Assembly (NCBI RefSeq): GCF_901933205.1
Contig: NC_044576.1
Location: 5,365,024-5,429,023 of the forward strand
Direction: 5' to 3'
DNA: 64,000 nucleotides
Origin: Camarhynchus parvulus
Taxonomy: Eukaryota; Chordata; Aves; Passeriformes; Thraupidae
Position numbers and translations under genes: made by a program. Below the pieces are notes generated by a model. The model made no database searches, was not told the origin of the DNA, and saw only the letters and a program-made list of their open reading frames with translations. Shown one piece after another: positions 25,070 to 37,263 of the stretch. Position 1 is the first letter of the stretch, and each line of letters opens with the position of its first letter.

Positions 25070-27589
25070 CACGACTCAATAATAAGTCTTTACTGCATTC
25101 TTATTTAGAAAGGGGAATTTAAATTAGTTATAACATCTGCTGTCACAAAACCTACCCAAATAGGAACCTCTACAGTCAAAGCCTGATTTTCACATTTCTG
25201 ATAAAACTGTCCCACTGGGAGCTCCTGGCATCACTGTTCCAGGACCTAAGGAAAAGTCAGGAGCTCAAAGCATTCATGGTCTGCTCCTTTGCTCCACAGT
25301 CTCTATTTCTTACCAAGTAGCCAAGAATTACTCTGCTCTCTCAGGCCTTCTCAGGGGACCTGGCTCACTGTGACAGCAGAAAGCTGATCCAAAAGATGTA
25401 CTGAGAAGCAAACGTTACCAGCACATGGGGAGGGCTCTCAGGGGTGCATCTGCTGAGCATCCCTCCAGCCAGATAAATCTGCAGGGAATTAGTCCAGCAT
25501 TTTGCATGCATTTTTGAAAATTACCTGTCCTTTTTTAATCCATCTGGAGTATCAACTCAGTGAATAAAAAGAACAAACTCAGGCCTTGTTTCCAGAGGCA
25601 AAAGGGTAGGATAAAAACCTACTCTCAGTGAAGGAGGACAGATCAAAGAAGAATCAAGTTCTTTCAACACTTTTTTTTTAATCCCCAAGCAGCCCCCTAG
25701 GATTCTCAGCAGTTACTTTGAAGGTCCAAAGCTATGCCATGAGACCAGTGCACTGCTGAGTTTTTTTCCTTCCTTGTGAAGTGTCCAATCCCTGCTGAGA
25801 GCTACTCTACCAAGAGGAGGACTGAACGGAAAAATTCCATGGATCTGCATAGCTCACCCACCTTTTCAAAGCCAGACACAACCTTAATGAGTACAAGGAT
25901 AACAATTAATGCAAGGTGAATGGCCTCTAAGTACTGCTCATCAGGCAGTCAGATGGTACAGACCTGGACAGTCTGACAGCCACTCACAAGAACTCCAGTA
26001 GAGAGTACAAAGGGACAAGAGGAGTTACTTATGCAGACATGCTACAGAAGCATTTATTTTCTGTAGATCACTGCTATGAGACAAAACTAAGACCTGCCAG
26101 TGGATGATCAGCGGTTGTGGCAAATGACAAATAAGATTTTTTTTAAAAATAAAAAGAAGAAAAAGGAAGATAAAAAAATATTTTCAAAAAGCAAGAAATG
26201 GGAAAACAGGAAAACAAAGAAGGTTGGTCTGAAGCCTTACACAGCAAAAACGGAAAGTTTCCTTCAGGTTGCACAAGCATCATATCACTGGTAACCAAAC
26301 ACACCAGTCCAACCCAAACAACCTGTTTGCTCCTAATTCTGTAGCTAATGTCTACTGGCGCTGGCAGGTGACCTGCCAGGACTATATTGCTGGTTTATAT
26401 CCCACTGCTCAAAATTCAATGATGCACAAAGGTCACTAATGGATTTACAAGGCTAACTTTCTGAATTGTACTTAGATCAATGATGGATCTCATTTCCTCA
26501 ATTAAAAGGGTGAGATTTTTCCAATCACAAGTCACCATTTGGTAAATTGATCAGTATTATTTGGGCATGACCTGGCACGCTTACTGCAGTGGAAAAAAAA
26601 GGAAAACAAACATATGAAAAGAACAACTGCTCCCAAAACTATTAAAGACTATTAAGAACAAAGCCTGAAAGGTAGATGCTGAGATGAGAGGGAGTTAATG
26701 AATTCTTATCTTCTGGCTGCAAGAAGGAAAAAAAAAACAAAGGCAGCTACAGAAACAGAACAAGAACACAGCAGCTCTCATCTTCCAGAATTACAGGCTA
26801 ATGGCATGACCACAGCTAGCCAGAGGGCACCATTAAAACTAGCAAGCTCACACTAAAGAGATTAGTCTTTAATTTACTCTCTAGTCTTTTTAATATCTTC
26901 TAGAAGTTGTTTTGGGTTTGTTGTTTTTTGGTTTTTTTTTTTTAAATTCTGAATTGCAGGGGGCTTTTACAGAATTCTGGTACTGCAAGATGCAGTGCAG
27001 CCTGTTCTCCAACTGGCTAGAGTGGATTTTGTACTGTGCTAAACCCTCTCCATAGTTTACTTTGGGAGTTCTGCACACAAGCAGCATCCTGTTTAGGGAT
27101 TCCCTTCTGCTGAATCAACAGTAGAAGCACATCAGTCGCATATCACCATTTGAACAGAGCTGTTGCTCCTACCCAGGTCCCCTGATAAGAGGAAAACCAA
27201 ACTAGCCATTACCCAGTATGAGACCCAAAGTCAAGTGATTGCTCCAAGTCACATGTATGAGTTTCACTCTCCCACATCCTAGGCACATGTAATGAATGAT
27301 AAACTAAAAAAAAAAAAAAACACAAAAACAAAAAAAACCCCTTCCTGACTAGTTCTACCCAGCAGAGTACTTAGGACAGGATACTGTGCATGTGTCCTGG
27401 AGTAATCCAAAATGTTATCTTGTATTCCACAGTTACTGTGCCCAAAAATTGTTCCTGTCTCTTTCATACCCTGCAACAGGGACCTTGTGTGGGTGGATGC
27501 TATCATGGGCATTTTTAAAATCACTCTGCCCAGACAGCTTCCTGCTTTTCATCATGTGGTGTTTGCTTGACAGGTTGCTGGTCTTCGCT
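25070..27589. other. AT-rich non-coding DNA, no gene seen
   Basis: Open frames are short (up to 81 codons). The sequence holds a 9-bp inverted repeat with a one-base spacer at 26361-26379, a purine-rich patch at 26140-26220, a T-rich patch near 26930 and an A15 run at 27306-27320. The last 200 bp may belong to the following LTR, whose left end I could not fix. Confidence 0.5.
26361..26379. repeat. 9-bp inverted repeat around an E-box
   Basis: Arms CTGGCAGGT (26361-26369) and ACCTGCCAG (26371-26379) are perfect reverse complements separated by one G. The E-box CAGGTG lies at 26365-26370. Hairpin or protein-binding function is unproven. Confidence 0.5.
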
Positions 27590-28153
27590 CAGGCAAAAGG
27601 TTCTTTTTCCATTTTTTGGTCCTTTTTTCTTTTTGGGGGTTTTTTCCTTGCTTTGGAGAGGCTGCAATCAGTGGATTTGAGCTGCCCTGGGTGCCTGCAG
27701 GTCACTGCAGGAGGCCCTGTTCCAGCGAGCCAGCCCAGATCCAGAGCTCTCTCTCTTTGGAGGCAGCTTTGGGTTTGCACCTGTAGCCATTCATAAAAAC
27801 TGCATTTCATAATTAGAAACTGTTTCAAAGTGAAATTTGCAAACCCTGCTGGCAGCAGAAAAAACCAAGCAAGGTCCTGGGGACAGGACACCCCGTGCCA
27901 GTGCCAACAGGCCAGTCCCGTCCCCATCCCATGTTCCCATGGGGTTGAAATTTAGCACTTTGGTATCTAACAGTTATTTACTTTTTCCCCCTGCCTGTTG
28001 GTGTTCTGTTTGTTAATAAACTGTTTTGTTTTTTTTTTTTTCACTTAATCTACTTGTATCTTGTTCCTTGTTAGCTGGGATTAGCTGGAATCAAGGAGGA
28101 GGTTGCCCATTTCAGAGTGCCCATCTCTTTAAATTGTCTCAAACCAAGACACA
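27590..28153 (+). mobile_element. ERVL-like LTR, 3' part, left end not fixed
   Basis: From about 27590 the sequence follows a songbird ERVL-related LTR that I recall: a GC-richer U3-like part, AATAAA at 28015-28020, a T-rich run, then a block ending at 28153 in ACACA. The terminal motif AAACCAAGACACA resembles the usual end of the family interrupted at 24.6 kb. I found no clear target duplication. A TGTGTCCTGG at 27391-27400 partly mirrors the right end and could be the true left edge. A 136-codon plus frame (27386-27796) and a 112-codon minus frame (27589-27927) inside the block match no retroviral protein. Confidence 0.6.
28015..28020 (+). terminator. AATAAA poly(A) signal of the ERVL-like LTR
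   Basis: AATAAA is followed by a T13 run at 28029-28041, about 135 bp before the LTR's 3' edge. It is likely the LTR polyadenylation signal. Confidence 0.5.
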
Positions 28154-31100
28154 CGAACTCTCTTGCTTTCCATTTGAAAGACAGTATTCCCAGGACATAT
28201 GCTGATAAGGAAATAATGTTGCACAGACACATCTTCTAGGGAAAGAAAAACAAAATAAGGTACAGTAGAGCTTTCTGGTATTACTGTAGGGAATAGATTA
28301 GCAGGGTGAAGACTAAAATATTTCATCTCCCTGGAGTTTTAACTTCAAACGGAAGCCAGACACAAACCAATCTTTCATCTTGAAAGTGGAGAAATTGCAT
28401 CTCCTGCTGTTTGCCAATATGGAATTTCCACCTAGAACACAAAGGGTGAAGCCTGTTCCATTCCCTGTGGACATTAAAGAACTTTAGTCCAGTGGCTATG
28501 AGATACATGTGCCCAGCTCATTTCCTGCCTCTGCTGACAAGTCTTGCCAGCATAGGGGAGACAAGGGGTTTGTGCACAACTAAAAGGGTATTTTGCCCAC
28601 CCATAAGGTCTCTGTAAATCAGACTGCAGGGCTGTGTAGAAAAGCCTGCTGTGCTACCAACCATGGCTTCTAAAGAAGCATGTCACCAGTAATGCTCACA
28701 TGGTACCTTGTAGAAATACCATGGAATTCACTTAGAATAGAACTGAGAACATTAAATTCTGCTGTGCTCCAGCTTCATTATTCAGTTCACTACTAAGCAT
28801 TCTGCACCAGGCAACATTTCTAGATTGATTTAAGATACAGCCACAAGCAATAATCAAGTTATGAGGGCGTAAAACATAAGAGAATGACAGCAATGCCTGC
28901 ACTGAGAGGGAAAATAATTACACCCTCAAGGCCAAACTAAGGTGGAAAGTGCCTTAAGGTGTGGAGTCGCATAACTCTCAATATTTACCTCAAAAGCCTG
29001 TACCCATCCTCAGGCTGAAAGAATGTTTAATTACTATCAGCTAGCTTTCATTACATGCAAATATTATGTTCATCTTTTTTAAAATCATCTTGAATTCACT
29101 TGTATCACTAAGTAGCCCTAAGAGCTCTTAAATCAAGGAGCAGCAAGTACTCTTGTAGGAGAGCAACCAAACCCGAAGTCCTACAGCAGACAGATAGGCT
29201 TTCTTTACAAAGACAAAACCAAATATTTTTAGTTACCTCCCTCTTTTTTATCCTTAGTCATTCCCCCACCCCCAAAGCACAAAACCCTCATGATTAACAA
29301 TTTCCCAGTAATTGTAGACAAGCGCAAATGATTTTATCTGATGAGCAGAAAATAAAAGCATTGTTTGATTTTCCCTAATATCCAGCTGGATGCTTTGGAA
29401 CAATCCTAGAAAGACCATGATTTCACTGTACTACACAGAAGCTCAATTTCAGAGTTAGATTGGTAAAATTAAGACATCAACTCTGGATTATCACATAAGG
29501 AAATCTGATTTGAAACACATTTCTTTAAAGAAATGTTCTTTTGCATTTCATAATGTCTTATCAAAGTATAAATATACTGTGAGAGTATTCATACATCCCA
29601 AATTAAGTATTTAGCTGCATGAAACAAATGCTAGAATTCACAGAGCAGCTTTTCCTTTCTCCCTGCCAATAAATCAACACAGGTGGCTGAGGTGCAATTG
29701 AAAACTTATATGTGTTACAAACCTTACTGTCTAGAAGGAAACCTAAATCCTGGTGTATTGAAGAAGAAATTTCTCTGAGGGAGAAAGATTTTTTTTCAGC
29801 TGATGCTTTTCTAACCATCTGCATGACTGAGTTACAGCTATTGTTGCTATACACAGCTCCCAATGAAAATGGACAACTGCTTTACAAAAGCCCTCAGAAA
29901 AGGTCAGGCTTGAAACTGAGAGCACAGACCAAGACTGTCATCATCTCTCCTGTGATACTCAGTTCTTGTTAGCTCCAATCACAGGTAACAAATGTGGAAT
30001 TCAGCTCCCTACCTTCTCCATTCACAAAACTCGAGGAGCATTTCAAGGGAACTTCTGGGAGATGAAAGACATGGAATAAGCAGATTCAATCACTGTGAAA
30101 AAAGTGTCAAGGTAAAGGAGGAGAGGGAGGATGGCAGCAGGAATCTTGCATCTCCAACATCAGCCTGTGGGAAGGAGAACAGTGAGAGAACTTTGATCCT
30201 TCCTTCTAAGTTGTTAGGAAGTAGAAACAAATGAACTCGCCATACTGACTTGAAGATAATAATGTATCATTTAGAATATAGAGGATGAATGCAGCCTGGA
30301 GCTTCCTCAAAGTCTCATTAGCCCACAAATCCTTGCAGGAAGGTTTGAGCAGAATGGTGTCTCAAAAAGAGCTGCTGCTTCTTCAGCGAATCCGTCAGAT
30401 GAGCACTGTTAGCTATTTCAGCATCAGTTTAAGAAGGTATAAGGGAAAAGAAGTTCTACCATGCAAGCAGTGCCATCAAGATAGGACCATCTGTCCTGGT
30501 GTGATGCCACTCGTTTAGGCAGCCTTGGTCAAGTGAAACTGGGAGCAAACTAAAAATATTCAAAACCTAATGACTATCCTCAGTCAGCCACAAACTGTAC
30601 AAGTAGGTAACATGCAGTAGTGGCAGCGTGCCCAGGCAACAGGGACAAGGTTATGGTCCCCGAGTGCTTGCCAACATCTGGCAGAGTGCTAAGGGAACAC
30701 ATGCTTCCCATTACTCCAGCAGACAGGGGATAATCAGAGAGCATCCTGCTCCCAGAACTATGAGCACAAAGCACTTACGAGCCTTGTGCTGTCAAGGCTG
30801 TCAAAGCAGAATGGGAAAAACACTTCTTCTTAACACCTCTCTTTAGCTGCTGTATTTAAATGTATTCCAACTGATTGCAAACTACAGCAGCATTTGAAAC
30901 ATAACTTCTTCTTTGTTTCTACACACCTTATTATGCCTATTTTTTCCTACATGCATAAGAATCTGAATCAGATAAAATGCAGAACACTAACTTCAGCATT
31001 AACAGCCAAATACAGACCTGTTCCTCTGACATCCCTTTGTGACTGAATTTATTGAGAAATTGGGATGGTTTTGTAGAATCAATTCTAGGACTTGAACATA

Positions 31101-32404
31101 ACAGCTTGTTCCCTTCTTTGCTGCCTCTACTGCCACTTCCAGCAGCCAGCATTCCCAGAAATGCTGATGGAAGGTGCACTGATGTTTGGAACAGATACCA
31201 CCCACACCTCCTGCACTGGATCAGAAAAAATAAACAGAATCAAATCTATAGAGACACAAAGACATAGATGTCTAAACACCTCACCTCACAGATGCACAGA
31301 CTACAAATCTGTACCCAAGAAGACAGGAAATATTACAACTACACACAGGACACAAGCCAGACTTAACAAGCACTCCAATGCTCCCAAGACATGCAGTGAT
31401 CAGAGCCTTGACTTGGTTCTACACTCCACAGCTTAGATGTCTCTTCACAGTTGACTGAAAAAAGTAACTGTAAAGATTCGTTTTATACCATTTTAGTTTA
31501 CGCAATTACTCAACTCTTGAGCAGAGTACATTTCATTAACAGTTTTCAGGTATCTGATAAAAAGAATCCTTGCTAAAATTAGAGCTGCCACATGGCAACA
31601 TAGGACTCTGTGACAGGGAGGAGAACTGAAATGAGGAGGTAGGATGGCAATGAAGAACAGACATGAAATGTGACCAAAAATGTGAAATAAAGGAAGCTCA
31701 CACAGGCACAAAATCCTGGTGTATAATGATTTTTTCTCCAGGTAATTACTGCTTGGCAAGTGCATGTCACATACGCAGTCCCTGGTTTAGTAGGTGCTGT
31801 TTCAGTTTTCAAGAGTGTTACTTTAAAAACCAATACATACCATACACAGGAAAACAACTGTTTCCTCAAATAGTCTCTGTCCCTCAAGACATCAATTCTG
31901 CATTAATTACACCAAAATTTTTTATTCCTTCACTGCAGGTACACTATAACCACCACTTTCCAAATTCTACAGTTCTTGTCTGGTAATAGCACAAGCTTTC
32001 CTTATATTAAATTACCTGGACAAAAGAAAGAATCCGAAGAGCTCCGTACAGCAATGAATGGAAAGTACACACCTCATGAAACTGCTGGAATAGTTTACAG
32101 CCCTAAGAGCTTGCAGAAACTTCAGCCACACCTGAAGATTCAAGCTGAAAATAAAGCATATTTAAATCTCTTGAGCAGTCTCCCAGATTATTCACAGACT
32201 ATCTGGCCTCAGATCTGTTTACCCTGCTTAAAAAAAATGCACTAAGCTAAAGCTCTTCAACGTCCATACTGATCCCCTGCTTTCATGTGTCTCTGTTCTG
32301 GAAGCTGTACTTTCCTAGCTGTGATCTACCAGCTAGTTTCAGAACTGCTACCACCTATGTCACAAAAATAAAAAGGTTTCTAAAAGCATTGTTATTGTGT
32401 TATT
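28154..32404. other. AT-rich non-coding DNA, no gene seen
   Basis: Open frames reach 114 codons (31092-31436, plus), 107 (31663-31986, plus) and 102 (31579-31887, minus). All overlap other frames and none is recognisable. No LTR end, CR1 segment or tandem repeat was found. Confidence 0.6.
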
Positions 32405-32690
32405 GAGGAGAAGGCCACCATTGGTGTTCAGGGGCCTGTGGCCCTGAGTGGCTGAGTGCCTCTGAAATTCCGCATTGCGTTGGATGCCTCCAATACCCGA
32501 GCTGGCACCAGTGCCAACTCGGGCTGCTTTGACAGTGCCAAGTGGCTCCTGCAATCTGGCATCAGGAACCTGGGATGGTGAGTTTTGTTTCCCAGGGAAA
32601 AGGCTGGCATTGGTGTTCAGGGGCCTGTGGCATTGAGTTGCCTGCTGCAATTCTCCAGGGCACTTGATGCCTCCCAGACCCAACAGTATT
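32405..32690. repeat. partial tandem of a ~189-bp unit, satellite-like
   Basis: A GC-richer unit of about 189 bp starts near 32405. Its first half (about 98 bp) recurs from about 32594. The phrase TGGTGTTCAGGGGCCTGTGG is identical at 32422 and 32611, and GATGCCTCC recurs further on in both copies. The repeat makes a minus-strand frame (32360-32683) encode two similar peptides, so that frame is a by-product. The unit length is close to the 191-bp Tgut191A satellite of zebra finch, but I cannot confirm sequence identity. It could also be a piece of an unrecognised transposable element with internal repeats. Confidence 0.6.
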
Positions 32691-33210
32691 CAAAAAAACC
32701 AAGATTAACTCAGCAGTCTAATTTGCTTATTTAATTAAGATTATATGATGCCCTGGTGATTTGTGCCTGAAAAAAAACTGATGGCTTTGGCCGCATGTGC
32801 TGACCATCTGACCTTCACCCAGATGGAGCTTCTCCTCTTCCTTTCCCACCAACCAGTTCCAGTCTCTCTCAGCCCTCAATACCTGCACTGCAATGCTTCT
32901 ACTCCAGTCCATGGCATTTAGTGCCATTATTCTGTTTGTGAGCAGGCACTGGCAGCAGCTCCTCACACCCTGCAGCACCATGTCTCCTCTCAGACAGCTT
33001 TCCCAATGAGCACAGCTACACACCTGCACCTCTGGGTGTGCTGGGAAGTGCCACACTTGCCTTGCACCTTCCTTGTGCCCGCAGTGTCTCTCACCAAGCT
33101 GGCTGACAGCACCCTGACATTTAGAATGTGATGCAATTCTGCCTGCAAAAAACATAATAAAGCTCACTGTGAATTTAAAGTGGTCGCTTCTGTCAACCAC
33201 AAACTAAATG
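32691..33210. other. GC-richer block with the longest open frame, unrecognised
   Basis: The minus strand is open from 33200 to 32727 (157 codons), the longest frame in the window. The product is rich in Ser, Cys and His, shows no signal peptide or motif that I know, and has no splice support, so I do not call it a gene. On the plus strand the block ends with AATAAA (33157-33162) followed within 45 bp by a CAACCACA end, which would suit an LTR 3' edge. No matching start or target duplication was found. It borders the ~189-bp repeat, so both may be parts of one element. Confidence 0.35.
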
Positions 33211-36200
33211 GAAATGGAATGCAGTATTTCCCTACATAATGATATCCATATGCTAATGGCAAGAGATTATGTCTTGTTTAAGATTTATCAAAGTAAACTC
33301 AATGCATTTCATAAGCATCTCAGTGCTGCCTATCCAAAGTAGTGCGCTCTGCCAAATATGCACTGTATCAAATAAAAGCTCCTAGTAGTGAATATACTTG
33401 AGGCATTTACCAAAAGTAACACATTTTCTGAACCTCGCTGATTCAAACCAACTTAGCATTTCACCTTGTAGTTTAAATAAAGCAATATAAATTCCCTGAT
33501 GACATTTTAATTATCTTCAAAACTGATAAAAAACAGAGGATCAATTTACAAGGGCAATAAGAGTAGATAAAAACCACATTTATATTTTAAGTCTTGTAAT
33601 GATAACAAAATTTTTCCCAGCACACTGACATAGACATAACACTGATCAAAAATCTACAGAGCTGAGTGATTCTAGGGCTGCTTCTGATAAATAAATGCCA
33701 CATCATATTTGCATTCAAGGCTGAAATAGATTCTGAATATCACTAATAAACAGTACAGATTTACTGGGAAAAATATAGGTAAGCAACTGAAGTACAGCCC
33801 CTCTCCAGTAACAACGCATTGTTCCCCTCTCTCCCTCCTCTTCATCACAACACAGCTCCATTCTGTAAGTTAACTGAAAATAAGGCAGAATGGAGTCATT
33901 GCACTTTTACTTTCTGGTTATGATTTTTAGATTTATAATTTACTTTCCTGGTACATGCATTCAACAAGATCTGTCTCTGCTCTTAAGTACAAAACTAATT
34001 TAAACTCTAATAAGTTACAGATCCTTCTGAAGTCAGACTGGGCCTAAGGCTTAGTTTAGCTCAGGTACTTGAACTTAGGTGTTCACGTGCACTCCATGTC
34101 TTTAGGGCCTTGCTGTAACCCCCAGTCAGTGCAGTCAGAGACCATCTAAATATGACAAGTCTGTCAGAGTGGCCTCCAGTTGCCCCTCTGCTGTACCCAG
34201 CAACATTTTAGGTGCCCCTGAGCCTCCAGGTGAAGGTATAAAGAGACACAGGTCCTCCCTGAATGGCCCATACCTGCCAGGTGTGTGCAGACTTTGTGGC
34301 TCCTGCAGGGCATCCCAGACAGCACCAAACAGCTGTGCTGACACAACCAAACGCCCCTTTGGCACCTGTTTTAGGATGAGCCCATCTGCTTTTTGGATCT
34401 GCTCTCTCTAATGGGAGCTGAGACACTTGAGTCCCAAGCAGACACTTACTGTGACATTCCTGGGGTCAGTCCCTTGAGTCAGCGTGGAGAGAGGTCCTGA
34501 CCCATCCCTGAGGAGCAGAACATCATCAGCAAACCCCAAACTTCTTTGTTCAGACTCCCGGATGAGCTACCTGAAAACCAGAATAATGCTTTTTCTTGAA
34601 GTTCAAAATGTATTTTTTGCAGTCTCATTTTCTGAACAGGTTGAAACAGATGACAATATCCCCCTTGGCTACTGCCCTCAAAAATGAGACCACCCTCAGA
34701 GACATGGCACTGCCATTTTCAGAACAAGTGCTGATTAAAGGGTGAGAGCGTGAGCCACAGAACAAAACAGGTTTTCCAGCACACAGCCGTAGGCAACTAC
34801 AACTCTTTGAGGCTTCGTTTACAGCAGAATGGAGAGGGCAACTTTTGTAAGCTGTTAGTATATCCAGCAGTGATAATTAAAGCTGATTAATGTTCACCAG
34901 TCAGCAGCAAAAAAAAAAAAAAAGCAGTTTTGCAAGGCTGCCACATCCAGGAGGCACGAACATCTCACACAACAGCTGGGGCCTGGCACGGCAAAACTCT
35001 TTGCAACACCTCAAGGAAATGGTAGAGTATCTCCTGAAAGTGTTTTGTACACTGCAAGTTGGATAATGAGACAACCACATACTTGTAAATTAATAGGTGT
35101 ATCTTATTAGCAAAATGCTGCACAGCCAAATTCTGCTTTCCAAACACAGATCAGCTTCTGCTTTTCCCTTTACCTGCAATTTCTCCCTCTGCCTTACATA
35201 GAAAATAAAGCAAAATGGGCCCCTTTCTTTCTTGTGCATTCACCCTAGAATGCAGCGCAGTGTACCCGTTCCTAGTCATGCATTTTATTTTCTGGTGTTA
35301 GGAAATTCAGTGTTTCATATTCATTACTGAAAGAATTATACTCGAGCAGGCCAAAAAAAATGTGATTTCCTTCCCATATTAGCCCATTTGGGAAGCACAT
35401 CCTAACAGGTGCATGCATGAACCCAAAGGCTTCTGGTGCCTCAAAACCACAAATGACAATTACTTCTGCATTTCTGCTGTGGTTAAAGAGGCAGAACTCA
35501 AAGTCCCCTTGGATACATACCTTGAGAAAACCAGGTGAACTGCTGCTGCCCAAAATTCTCTGGGGTAGCACAGCAGGCTAGAAAATCATAGCTAAACACT
35601 TCTTTCTGCACCTGAGCTAATTCTTTACTAAGTATGGCTTAGAGTTCTCTTCTCAAGAGACTCAGAGGAGTATTCCACAGAATTAAAGCTCCATTTCCTA
35701 TGCAATATGCTAAAGAATAACAGCTCCCAGACAGTTTTCCAAACAGAAAAAAAGTTGTAACATTTTTTTTCCTTGGATTTATAGCACTTCCAGTATTTGC
35801 TGCATGGAGGAATACTGTAAATAGCATTCCTAGTACTACACTGAACAAAATGACCAGAGTCCACCTGTTCTGGAGTTTTCTTTGCTGGCTTCCAATCTTT
35901 CCCTACTCTGGTGCAGTTTATATGTAGGATTGAAATATTTTCATAGAGATACAACAAATAAGCAAATCTCCTCTATCCCTGTGCATTCCCTATAGGGAAA
36001 AGTTACTGGTCTTTTAGGTGCCACAGTAGGTCCATAAAACTCCAGCAGTGGCCTGGACATTGTCATTATAGAGGTCAGCTCTGGAAAGCAGATCTGCCAT
36101 AGCTTTGCCTTTCACCCCGGGTAGGGACACACGGATTTGACTTTCACACTCAGCACACTCTTTAGACCTCTGCTGATCAGCCCATAAGACTGTTTCCAGG

Positions 36201-37241
36201 AGACACTTCTATAGCATCACAGTGTGATCTCCTCAGTTCTGAGAGAATGCTTGGACTGGCTACCCAGGCTGTCTGCCCACAAGAACACTCCATGGATGTT
36301 GATGGGAAATAAAGGTTTGAGTCTGTCTGGTTATTGCAATATCATGTTTGGTTCTTGAGGCTCAGAGGCTCTTCTGGATCAGTATGTTTGCCTGTGCCAA
36401 AAGGAAGACACCCATACACTTAAATTCCTGCCCATGCAGGCTTAGCTGTGTCAACTACAGGAAAAACTTAGTTTAAAAAGACAGAATTTAAAAAATCTTA
36501 AGAAAACCCAAGCAGCGAACTACTCTGACTGGAGACAGTGAATCCATTGCTGAGATGCACAAATAATAGACAAGTGTGTGTCCCTGCTCAGCACCTGCTC
36601 ACAAAGCTCAAAAGGCTTGTGCTGAGTCCTGCCTCTCACACAGGTATTTCTGCAATTCCATCTCAGAGGCACCGTCCCTTTCCTCTCCTTCCCTACCACA
36701 CTATGTGTTTTAGTCAGTCATAGGGCACCCTGAGTAATAAGCCTGGTGCTCTCTCTGCCCTCCCTGTGGTGCACTTTGCTATGAAAATCCCAATATTTGT
36801 GTTTTCTCATGTATTTAACAAGATATCTTAGCTGCTTTAATTGAAACTATCAAGCATCACAGCTCAAGCATGGAAACTCTGGAATGCTTAATTTGCAGTC
36901 AGCAGTTCCAAGCCTTCTATCTCAGCTGCTATTTGGGAGCTTTATCTTTAAAAAAAATGTGTGCTTTGGCAAAATCCACCAGAGCATAGCAGAATGCAAG
37001 AGCTTTATGGGTAATCTAATTCAAAGAACATTACCTATAGATTATAACCATACATCCAATGCCATCCCACTGAGACTGAACAGACTTGCAGCACTGCTGG
37101 AGAACAGAGAAGGTGCAGATTTCCAACTGCTTCAGTAAGCAGGATCAATGTTTAAATAAGTGAGTTGAACAACTGCATTGTCACCCTTCTGAATGAATTT
37201 TTCATCCATCTGAATAAGCCTCAAGCTTTATTCAGAATTAT

Positions 37242-37263
37242 TGTATGTATATTAATACATACA
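37242..37263. repeat. AT-rich inverted repeat
   Basis: TGTATGTAT (37242-37250) and ATACATACA (37255-37263) are perfect reverse complements around a 4-bp spacer. Such AT-rich hairpins arise readily by chance or slippage. Confidence 0.5.

Noticed and set aside
32727..33200. 157-codon minus-strand open frame as a gene
   Set aside because: There is no recognisable domain, signal peptide or splice context. It lies in a GC-richer block, where long chance frames are expected.
34100..34440. GC-richer patch as an exon cluster or repeat
   Set aside because: There are only overlapping short frames, no element ends, and no domain that I can name.
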